Shown here: piece after piece, positions 36,697-46,300 of the stretch | Numbering within the stretch: position 1 is the stretch's first letter | Layout of the letters: each line of letters opens with the position of its first letter | Source: Hyparrhenia diplandra | Taxonomy: Eukaryota > Streptophyta > Magnoliopsida > Poales > Poaceae | Reading direction: 5' to 3' | NCBI GenBank assembly: GCA_015847255.1 | Contig: JADLZK010000221.1 | Span: 1-64,000 of the forward strand | DNA: 64,000 nucleotides | The notes under the pieces: generated by a model | Database searches by the model: none | Told to the model about the DNA's origin: nothing | Seen by the model: the letters and a program-made list of their open reading frames with translations, nothing else | Program-made: the position numbers and the translations under genes

Positions 36697-37428
36697 GTGG
36701 ATAGGTTAGATGATGGTAGGAACAATTACATGGCGTTCCCCAACCGTTAATATATGTTTCCGTATGTGACATTAGGGGCTGGCGGCGCTGATTTCAGCGA
36801 ACTCAAAACAAAGAGAAGTTTGAATCCGGATATAGAATCGAGCTAGACATTTTAGCGGTTGTGGAATCAAATGCCTCACCCTAGAGAACCTAAATTTGAA
36901 GAAGTGGACCATTAGAGAGTTTTTCTAAGAATCACTTGTCATAGGCCTCAAAGTAGCACTTGTTTAGAGTGAGATCTTGGAATTCCATCGAAAATATCTA
37001 TGTCGACCTACGTACCAAAACAAGAAGGGGAACAACACGAAAGGTACATAGGAAGTTAGGGTGGATAGGTTAGATGATGGTAGGAACAATTACATGGCGT
37101 TCCCCAACCGTTAATATATGTTTCCGTATGTGACATTAGGGATCTGCGGGCGCTGATTTCAGCGCGAACTCAAAACAAAGAGAACTTTCGAATCCGGATA
37201 TAGAATCGAGCTAGACTTTTTAGCGGTTGTGGAATCAAACGCCTCACCCTAGAGAACCTAAATTTGAAGAAGTGGACCATTAGAGAGTTTTTCTAAGAAT
37301 CACTTGTCATAGGCCTCAAAGTAGCACTTGTTTAGAGTGAAATCTTGGAATTCCATCGAAAATATCTATGTCGACCTACGTACCGAAACAAGAAGGGGAA
37401 CGACACGAAAGGTACATAGGAAGTTAGG

Positions 37429-37643
37429 GTGGGATAGTTAGATGATGGTAGGAACAATTACATGGGTTAATATATGTTTATGTGATTGGTATTTGGACTG
37501 AATTACAACTTTTTCAAAGAATCAAAACGAAGAAGTTGTTTAGAAGTGAGATCTTGGAATTCCATTGAAAATATCTATGTCAAATTCCACGAAAATATCC
37601 ATAACAAGAAGGGAACGACATTAAAGGTACATAGGAAGTTAGG
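37429..37643 (+). repeat. Scrambled short unit, 215 bp
   Basis: It begins GTGGGATAGTTAGATGATGG, then reads ATGGGTTAATATATG and TTTATGTGATTGGTATTTGG, a jumble of words, then GTTTAGAAGTGAGATC and a normal end with CCATAACAAG. The CCATTGAAAATATC and CCATAACAAG words mark it as S1-related. Confidence 0.6.
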
Positions 37644-38010
37644 GTGGATAGGTTAGATGATGGTAGGAACAATTACATGGCGTTCCCCAACCGTTAATAT
37701 ATGTTTCCGTATGTGACATTAGGGACTGCTGGCGCTGATTTCAGCGCGAACTCAAAACAAAGAGAACTTTCGAATCCGGATATAGAATCGAGCCAGACTT
37801 TTTAGTGGTTGTGGAATCAAACGCCTCACCCTAGAGAACCTAAATTTGAAGAAGTGGACCATTAGGGAGTTTTTCTAAGAATCACTTGTCATAGGCCTCA
37901 AAGTAGCACTTGTTTGGAGTGAAATATTGGAATTCCATCGAAAATATCTATGTCGACCTACGTACCGAAACAAGAAGGGGAACAACACGAAAGGTACATA
38001 TGAAGTTAGG

Positions 38011-38149
38011 GTGGATAGGTTAGATGATGGTAGAAACAATTACATTGCGTTGTTTAGAGTGAGATCTTGGAATTCCATTGAAAATATCTATGTCGACCTA
38101 CGTACCATAACAAGAAGGGGAGAACACGAAAGGTACATAGGAAGTTAGG
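38011..38149 (+). repeat. S1 short unit, 139 bp
   Basis: A clean S1 copy with both upstream tags. The end has AAGGGGAGAACACG, a small indel. It is followed by a unit with GTTGTGCAATC and GAAGGGGACC. Confidence 0.9.
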
Positions 38150-39616
38150 GTGGATAGGTTAGATGATGGTAGGAACAATTACATGGCGTTCCCCAACCGT
38201 TAATATATGTTTCCGTATGTGACATTAGGGACTGCTGGCGCTGATTTCAGCGCGAACTCAAAACAAAGAGAAGTTTTGAATCCGAATATAGAATCGAGCT
38301 AGACTTTTTAGCGGTTGTGCAATCAAATGCCTCACCCTAGAGAACCTAAATTTGAAGAAGGGGACCATTAGAGAGTTTTTCTAAGAATCACTTGTCATAG
38401 GCCTCAAAGTAGCACTTGTTTAGAGTGAAATCTTGGAATTCCATCGAAAATATCTATGTCCACCTACGTCCAGAAGCAAGAAGGGGAACAACACGAAAGG
38501 TACATAGGAAGTTAGGGTGGATAGGTTAGATGATGGTAGGAACAATTACATGGCGTTCCCCAACCGTTAATATATGTTTCCGTATGTGACATTAGGGACT
38601 GCTGGCGCTGATTTCAGCGCGAACTCAAAACAAAGAGAAGTTTCGAATCCGGATATAGAATCGAGCTAGACTTTTTAGCGGTTGTGGAATCAAATGCCTC
38701 ACCCTAGAGAACCTAAATTTGAAGAAGTGGACCATTAGAGAGTTTTTCTAAGAATCACTTGTCATAGGCCTCAAAGTAGCACTTGTTTAGAGTGAGATCT
38801 TGGAATTCCATCGAAAATATCTATGTCGACCTACGTACCGAAGCAAGAAGGGGAACGACACGAAAGGTACATAGGAAGTTAGGGTGGATAGGTTAGATGA
38901 TGGTAGGAACAATTACATGGCGTTCCCCAACCGTTAATATATGTTTCCGTATGTGACATTAGGGGACTGGCTGGCGCTGATTTTCAGCGAACTCAAAACA
39001 AAGAGAACTTTTGAATCCGGATATAGAATCGAGCTAGACTTTTTAGTGGTTGTGGAATCAAACGCCTCACCCTAGAGAACCTAAATTTGAAGAAGTGGAC
39101 CACTAGAGAGTTTTTTTCTAAGAATCACTTGTCATAGGCGTCAAAGTAGCACTTGTTTAGAGTGAGATCTTGGAATTCCATCGAAAATATCTATGTCGAC
39201 CTACGTACCAAAAGCAAGAAGGGGAACAACACGAAAGGTACATAGGAAGTTAGGGTGGATAGGTTAGATGATGGTAGGAACAATTACATGGCGTTCCCCA
39301 ACCGTTAATATATGTTTCCGTATGTGACATTAGGGACTGCTGGCGCTGATTTCAGCGCGAACTCAAAACAAAGAGAACTTTCGAATCCGGATATAGAATC
39401 GAGCTAGACTTTTTAGCGGTTGTGGAATCAAACGCCTCACCCTAGAGAACCTAAATTTGAAGAAGTGGACCATTAGAGAGTTTTTTCTAAGAATCACTTG
39501 TCATAGGCCTCAAAGTAGCACTTGTTTAGAGTGAAATCTTGGAATTCCATCGAAAAATATCTATGTCGACCTACGTGCAAAACAAGAAGGGAACGAAAGG
39601 TACATATGAAGTTAGG

Positions 39617-39730
39617 GTGGATAGGTTAGATGATGGTAAAACAATTACAAGAGGGAATTCCATTGAAAATATCTATGTCGACCTACGTACCATAACAAGA
39701 AGGGGAACGAAAGGTACATAGGAAGTTAGG
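39617..39730 (+). repeat. Shortened S1 unit, 114 bp
   Basis: After TTAGATGATGGTAAAAC the sequence reads AATTACAAGAGGGAATTCC, so the normal S1 joint and about 25 bp around it are lost. ACATATGAAG is present upstream, but GAGTGAAATCTTGG replaces the usual tag. The end reads CCATAACAAG. Confidence 0.7.
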
Positions 39731-40098
39731 GTGGATAGGTTAGATGATGGTAGGAACAATTACATGGCGTTCCCCAACCGTTAATATATGTTTCCGTATG
39801 TGACATTAGGGACTGGCTGGCGCTGATTTCAGCGTGAACTCAAAACAAAGAGAACTTTCGAATCCGGATATAGAATCGAGCTAGACTTTTTAGCGGTTGT
39901 GGAATCAAACGCCTCACCCTAGAGAACCTAAATTTGAAGAAGTGGACCATTAGGGAGTTTTTCTAAGAATCACTTGTCATAGGCCTCAAAGTAGCACTTG
40001 TTTGGAGTGAAATATTGGAATTCCATCGAAAATATCTATGTCGACCTACGTACCGAAACAAGAAGGGGAACAACACGAAAGGTACATATGAAGTTAGG

Positions 40099-40239
40099 GT
40101 GGATAGGTTAGATGATGGTAGAAACAATTACATTGCGTTGTTTAGAGTGAGATCTTGGAATTCCATTGAAAATATCTATGTCGACCTACGTACCATAACA
40201 AGAAGGGGAGCGACACTAAAAGGTACATAGGAAGTTAGG
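40099..40239 (+). repeat. S1 short unit, 141 bp
   Basis: A clean S1 joint with both upstream tags. The end reads GCGACACTAAAAGG. It is followed by a unit with GTTGTGCAATC and GAAGGGGACC. It starts a 2.35 kb block. Confidence 0.9.
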
Positions 40240-42174
40240 GTGGATAGGTTAGATGATGGTAGGAACAATTACATGGCGTTCCCCAACCGTTAATATATGT
40301 TTCCGTATGTGACATTAGGGATCTGGCGGCGCTGATTTCAGCGTGAACTCAAAACAAAGAGAAGTTTTGAATCCGAATATAGAATCGAGCTAGACTTTTT
40401 AGCGGTTGTGCAATCAAATGCCTCACCCTAGAGAACCTAAATTTGAAGAAGGGGACCATTAGAGAGTTTTTCTAAGAATCACTTGTCATAGGCCTCAAAG
40501 TAGCACTTGTTTAGAGTGATATCTTGGAATTCCATCGAAAATATCTATGTCGACCTACGTGCCAGAAGCAAGAAGGGGAACAACACGAAAGGTACATAGG
40601 AAGTTAGGGTGGATAGGTTAGATGATGGTAGGAACAATTACATGGCGTTCCCCAACCGTTAATATATGTTTCCGTATGTGACATTAGGGATCTGGCGGGC
40701 GCTGATTTCAGCGCGAACTCAAAACAAAGAGAACTTTCGAATCCGGATATAGAATCGAGCTAGACTTTTTAGCGGTTGTGGAATCAAACGCCTCACCCTA
40801 GAGAACCTAAATTTGAAGAAGTGGACCATTAGAGAGTTTTTTCTAAGAATCACTTGTCATAGGCCTCAAAGTAGCACTTGTTTGGAGTGAAATCTTGGAA
40901 TTCCATCGAAAATATCTATGTCGACCTACGCATCTTGGAAAACAAGAAGGGGAACAACACGAAAGGTACATAGGAAGTTAGGGTGGATAGGTTAGATGAT
41001 GGTAGGAACAATTACATGGCGTTCCCCAACCGTTAATATATGTTTCCGTATGTGACATTAGGGGCTGCTGGCGCTGATTTCAGCGCGAACTCAAAACAAA
41101 GAGAACTTTCGAATCCGGATATAGAATCGAGCCAGACTTTTTAGTGGTTGTGGAATCAAACGCCTCACCCTAGAGAACCTAAATTTGAAGAAGTGGACCA
41201 TTAGAGAGTTTTTCTAAGAATCACTTGTCATAGGCCTCAAAGTAGCACTTGTTTAGAGTGAGATCTTGGAATTCCATCGAAAAAAATATCTATGTCGACC
41301 TACATACCAAAACAAGAAGGGGGAACAACACGAAAGGTACATAGGAAGTTAGGGTGGATAGGTTAGATGATGGTAGGAACAATTACATGGCGTTCCCCAA
41401 CCGTTAATATATGTTTCCGTATGTGACATTAGGGACTGGCTGGCGCTGATTTCAGCGCGAACTCAAAACAAAGAGAACTTTTGAATCCGGATATAGAATC
41501 GAGCTAGACTTTTTAGCGGTTGTGGAATCAAATGCCTCACCCTAGAGAACCTAAATTTGAAGAAGTGGACCATTAGAGAGTTTTTTCTAAGAATCACTTG
41601 TCATAGGCCTCAAAGTAGCACTTGTGAGATTTGGAATTCCATCGAAAATATCTATGTCGACCTACGTACCGAAGCAAGAAGGGGAACAACACGAAAGGTA
41701 CATAGGAAGTTAGGGTGGATAGGTTAGATGATGGTAGGAACAATTACATGGCGTTCCCCCAACCGTTAATATATGTTTCCGTATGTGACATTAGGGACTG
41801 CTGGCGCTGATTTCAGCGCGAACTCAAAACAAAGAGAAGTTTTGAATCCGGATATAGAATCGAGCTAGACTTTTTAGCGGTTGTGGAATCAAATGCCTCA
41901 CCCTAGAGAACCTAAATTTGAAGAAGTGGACCATTAGAGAGTTTTTCTAAGAATCACTTGTCATAGGCCTCAAAGTAGCACTTGTTTAGAGTGAGATCTT
42001 GGAATTCCATCGAAAATATCTATGTCGACCTACACGCAAACCGAAGCAAGAAGGGGAACAACACGAAAGGTACATAGGAAGTTAGGGTGGATAGGTTAGA
42101 TGATGGTAGGAACAATTACATGGCGTTCCCCAACCGTTAATATATGTTTCCGTATGTGACATTAGGGACTGCTG

Positions 42175-42190
42175 GCGCTGATTTCAGCGC
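42175..42190 (+). repeat. 16 bp palindrome (representative copy)
   Basis: GCGCTGATTTCAGCGC has perfect 7 bp arms around a 2 bp centre. It recurs in most units right of 5.7 kb, sometimes with one arm shortened (TCAGCGAAC) or altered (TCAGAGCG, TCAGTAGCG). Left-domain units have GAGCTGATTTCAGCGC, with one mismatched pair. It directly follows the most variable part of the unit. Confidence 0.85.
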
Positions 42191-42370
42191 GAACTCAAAA
42201 CAAAGAGAACTTTCGAATCCGGATATAGAATCGAGCTAGACTTTTTAGCGGTTGTGGAATCAAACGCCTCACCCTAGAGAACCTAAATTTGAAGAAGTGG
42301 ACCATTAGGGAGTTTTTCTAAGAATCACTTGTCATAGGCCTCAAAGTAGCACTTGTTTGGAGTGAAATAT

Positions 42371-42407
42371 TGGAATTCCATCGAAAATATCTATGTCGAC
42401 CTACGTA
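42371..42407 (+). repeat. Cluster of short palindromes at the unit end (representative)
   Basis: Within 37 bp lie TGGAATTCCA (10 bp, contains an EcoRI site), GTCGAC (SalI site) and TACGTA (SnaBI site). EcoRI and SalI sites recur in most units, so digestion should give a ladder in steps of about 367 bp. The TACGTA segment lies in a second variable window (CTACG to AAGAAGG). Confidence 0.8.
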
Positions 42408-42453
42408 CCGAAACAAGAAGGGGAACAACACGAAAGGTACATATGAAGTTAGG

Positions 42454-42593
42454 GTGGATAGGTTAGATGATGGTAGAAACAATTACATTGCGTTGTTTAG
42501 AGTGAGATCTTGGAATTCCATTGAAAATATCTATGTCGACCTACGTACCATAACAAGAAGGGGAACGACACGAAAGGTACATAGGAAGTTAGG
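42454..42593 (+). repeat. S1 short unit, 140 bp (reference copy)
   Basis: A clean S1 copy essentially identical to those at 30084, 35300 and 36557. The order is GTGGATAGGTTAGATGATGG, AGAAACAATTACATTGCGTT, GTTTAGAGTGAGATC, TTGGAATTCCATTG, ATGTCGACCTACG, CCATAACAAGAAGGGG and TACATAGGAAG. Both upstream tags are present, and the downstream unit has GTTGTGCAATC and GAAGGGGACC. Confidence 0.9.
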
Positions 42594-44810
42594 GTGGATA
42601 GGTTAGATGATGGTAGGAACAATTACATGGCGTTCCCCAACCGTTAATATATGTTTCCGTATGTGACATTAGGGACTGCTGGCGCTGATTTCAGCGCGAA
42701 CTCAAAACAAAGAGAAGTTTTGAATCCGAATATAGAATCGAGCTAGACTTTTTAGCGGTTGTGCAATCAAATGCCTCACCCTAGAGAACCTAAATTTGAA
42801 GAAGGGGACCATTAGAGAGTTTTTCTAAGAATCACTTGTCATAGGCCTCAAAGTAGCACTTGTTTAGAGTGAGATCTTGGAATTCCATCGAAAATATCTA
42901 TGTCGACCTACGCATCGAAACAAGAAGGGGAACAATTGTTTAGGAAAGGTACATAGGAAGTTAGGGTGGATAGGTTAGATGATGGTAGGAACAATTACAT
43001 GGCGTTCCCCAACCGTTAATATATGTTTCCGTATGTGACATTAGGGACTGCTGGCGCTGATTTCAGCGCGAACTCAAAACAAAGAGAACTTTCGAATCCG
43101 GATATAGAATCGAGCTAGACTTTTTAGCGGTTGTGGAATCAAACGCCTCACCCTAGAGAACCTAAATTTGAAGAAGTGGACCATTAGGGAGTTTTTCTAA
43201 GAATCACTTGTCATAGGCCTCAAAGTAGCACTTGTTTAGAGTGAAATCTTGGAATTCCATCGAAAATATCTATGTCGACCTACGAACAATCGAAAAAACA
43301 AGAAGGGGAACAACACGAAAGGTACATAGGAAGTTAGGGTGGATAGGTTAGATGATGGTAGGAACAATTACATGGCGTTCCCCAAACCGTTAATATATGT
43401 TTCCGTATGTGACATTAGGGGGCTTGGCGCTGATTTCAGCGCGAACTCAAAACAAAGAGAACTTTGAATCCGGATATAGAATCGAGCTAGACTTTTTAGT
43501 GGTTGTGGAATCAAACGCCTCACCCTAGAGAACCTAAATTTGAAGAAGTGGACCATTAGAGAGTTTTTTCTAAGAATCACTTGTCATAGGCCTCAAAGTA
43601 GCACTTGTTTAGAGTGAGATCTTGGAATTCCATCGAAAATATCTATAATCGACCTACGTACCAAAACAAGAAGGGGAACAACACGAAAGGTACATAGGAA
43701 GTTAGGGTGGATAGGTTAGATGATGGTAGGAACAATTACATGGCGTTCCCCAACCGTTAATATATGTTTCCGTATGTGACATTAGGGGGACTGGCGCTGA
43801 TTTCAGCAGCGAACTCAAAACAAAGAGAACTTTCGAATCCGGATATAGAATCGAGCTAGACTTTTTAGTGGTTGTGGAATCAAATGCCTCACCCTAGAGA
43901 ACCTAAATTTGAAGAAGTGGACCATTAGAGAGTTTTTTCTAAGAATCACTTGTCATAGGCCTCAAAAAGTAGCACTTGTTTAGAGTGAGATCTTGGAATT
44001 CCATCGAAAATATCTATGTCGACCTACGTACAAAACAAGAAGGGGAACGACACGAAAGGTACATAGGAAGTTAGGGTGGATAGGTTAGATGATGGTAGGA
44101 ACAATTACATGGCGTTCCCCAACCGTTAATATATGTTTCCGTATGTGACATTAGGGACTGGCGGCGCTGATTTCAGCGCGAACTCAAAACAAAAAGAGAC
44201 TTTTCGAATCCGGATATAGAATCGAGCTAGACTTTTTAGCGGTTGTGGAATCAAACGCCTCACCCTAGAGAACCTAAATTTGAAGAAGTGGACCATTAGA
44301 GAGTTTTTTCTAAGAATCACTTGTCATAGGCCTCAAAGTAGCACTTGTTTAGAGTGAGATCTTGGAATTCCATCGAAAATATCTATGTCGACCTACGTAC
44401 CGAACCAAGAAGGGGAACAACACGAAAGGTACATAGGAAGTTAGGGTGGATAGGTTAGATGATGGTAGGAACAATTACATGGCGTTCCGCAACCGTTAAT
44501 ATATGTTTCCGTATGTGACATTAGGGACTGCTGGCGCTGATTTCAGCGCGAACTCAAAACAAAGAGAACTTTCGAATCCGGATATAGAATCGAGCTAGAC
44601 TTTTTAGCGGTTGTGGAATCAAACGCCTCACCCTAGAGAACCTAAATTTGAAGAAGTGGACCATTAGGGAGTTTTTCTAAGAATCACTTGTCATAGGCCT
44701 CAAAGTAGCACGTTTGGAGTGAAATATTGGAATTCCATTGAAAATATCTATGTCGACCTACGTACCGAAACAAGAAGGGGAACAACACGAAAGGTACATA
44801 TGAAGTTAGG
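42454..44810 (+). repeat. Higher-order block 3: S1 plus six full units, 2357 bp
   Basis: The unit lengths are 140, 372, 373, 368, 369, 370 and 365. It follows block 2 directly. Individual full units differ in their hotspot segments from those in block 2, so if this is a true higher-order repeat it has diverged since duplication. Confidence 0.6.
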
Positions 44811-44946
44811 GTGGATAGGTTAGATGATGGTAGAAACAATTACATTGCGTTGTTTAGAGTGAGATCTTGGAATTCCATTGAAAATATCTATGTCGAACGA
44901 ACCATAACAAGAAGGGAACGACACGAAAGGTACATAGGAAGTTAGG
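44811..44946 (+). repeat. S1 short unit, 136 bp
   Basis: It has the S1 joint and the upstream tags (GTTTGGAGTGAAATATTGG after a 3 bp loss, and ACATATGAAG). The GTCGACC segment is altered to GTCGAACGAACC. Confidence 0.85.
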
Positions 44947-45672
44947 GTGGATAGGTTAGATGATGGTAGGAACAATTACATGGCGTTCCCCAACCGTTAA
45001 TATATGTTTCCGTATGTGACATTAGGGACTCGGCGCTGATTTCAGCGCGAACTCAAAACAAAGAGAAGTTTTGAATCCGAATATAGAATCGAGCTAGACT
45101 TTTTAGCGGTTGTGGAATCAAATGCCTCACCCTAGAGAACCTAAATTTGAAGAAGTGGACCATTAGAGAGTTTTTCTAAGAATCACTTGTCATAGGCCTC
45201 AAAGTAGCACTTGTTTAGAGTGAGATCTTGGAATTCCATCGAAAATATCTATGTCGACCTACGTACCAAAAGCAAGAAGGGGAACAACACGAAAGGTACA
45301 TAGGAAGTTAGGGTGGATAGGTTAGATGATGGTAGGAACAATTACATGGCGTTCCCCAACCGTTAATATATGTTTCCGTATGTGACATTAGGGACTCTTG
45401 GCGCTGATTTCAGCGCGAACTCAAAACAAAGAGAACTTTCGAATCCGGATATAGAATCGAGCTAGACTTTTTAGCGGTTGTGGAATCAAACGCCTCACCC
45501 TAGAGAACCTAAATTTGAAGAAGTGGACCATTAGGGAGTTTTTCTAAGAATCACTTGTCATAGGCCTCAAAGTAGCACTTGTTTGGAGTGAAATATTGGA
45601 ATTCCATCGAAAATATCTATGTCGTTCAAAAACAAGAAGGGGAACAACACGAAAGGTACATATGAAGTTAGG

Positions 45673-45820
45673 GTGGATAGGTTAGATGATGGTAGAAACA
45701 ATTACATTGCGTTGTTTAGAGTGAGATCTTGGAATTCCATTGATGTGAATCTATGTCGACCTACGCTGATTTCCATAACATGAAGGGAGAACGACACGAA
45801 AAGGTACATAGGAAGTTAGG
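45673..45820 (+). repeat. S1 short unit, 148 bp, last intact copy
   Basis: It has the S1 joint TTGCGTTGTTTAGAGTGAG and both upstream tags. Internal changes are CCATTGATGTGAATC and CTACGCTGATTTCC, words from other monomer positions. No intact S1 is seen to the right of it. Confidence 0.8.
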
Positions 45821-46054
45821 GTGGATAGGTTAGATGATGGTAGGAACAATTACATGGCGTTCCCCAACCGTTAATATATGTTTCCGTATGTGACATTAGG
45901 AGGGAATGGCTTGTCATAGGCGCTGATTTCAGCGCGAACTCAAAACAAAGAGAACTTTTTGAATCCGGATATAGAATCGAGCTAGACTTTTTAGCGGTTG
46001 TGGAATCAAACGCCTCACCCTAGAGAACCTAAATTTGAAGAAGTGGACCATTAG

Positions 46055-46300
46055 GGAGTTTTTTTTAGGCCTCTAACTTGAATAGGGAAATATTGAATTC
46101 CATCAAAATATCAAAGTAGCACTTGTTTAGAATCAGCTAGATCTTGGAACATCGAAAATATACATATGAATTTAGGGACCATAGGTTAGATGACCAAATC
46201 ACTTGTCAACTTGTTTAGAGTGAGATCTTGGAATTCCATCGAAAATATCTATGGTACCATAACAAGAAGGAACAACACGAAAGGTACATAGGAAGTTAGG
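46055..46300 (+). repeat. Scrambled S1 relic at domain edge
   Basis: After GGGAGTTTTTTTTAGGCC the sequence is a jumble of satellite words (CTAACTTGAATAGGG, AATATTGAATTCC, ATCAGCTAGATCTTGG). It keeps the S1-associated ACATATGAA word and a CCATAACAAG end. It closes the S1-rich domain; the array to the right is regular. Confidence 0.6.

Larger units (their letters stand above)
40099..42453 (+). repeat. Higher-order block 2: S1 plus six full units, 2355 bp
   Basis: The unit lengths are 141, 369, 374, 371, 361, 372 and 367. It is directly followed by block 3 of nearly equal length, making two consecutive copies. Confidence 0.6.
29717..46300 (+). repeat. Middle domain 3: full units with dense S1 short units
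   Basis: Full units start near 29717, 30224, 30591, 30958, 31325, 31693, 32214, 32585, 33086, 33457, 33829, 34197, 34570, 34931, 35440, 35807, 36179, 36697, 37061, 37644, 38150, 38517, 38884, 39255, 39731, 40240, 40609, 40983, 41354, 41715, 42087, 42594, 42966, 43339, 43707, 44076, 44446, 44947, 45313 and 45821. Eleven S1 units and two relics are interspersed. S1 start-to-start spacings are 1994, 876, 2346, 1257, 1454, 1606, 482, 2355, 2357 and 862, so the blocks are mostly one S1 plus two to six full units. The GAGAACTTT variant becomes dominant here and AAACGCCTCACC alternates with AAATGCCTCACC. Confidence 0.85.
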
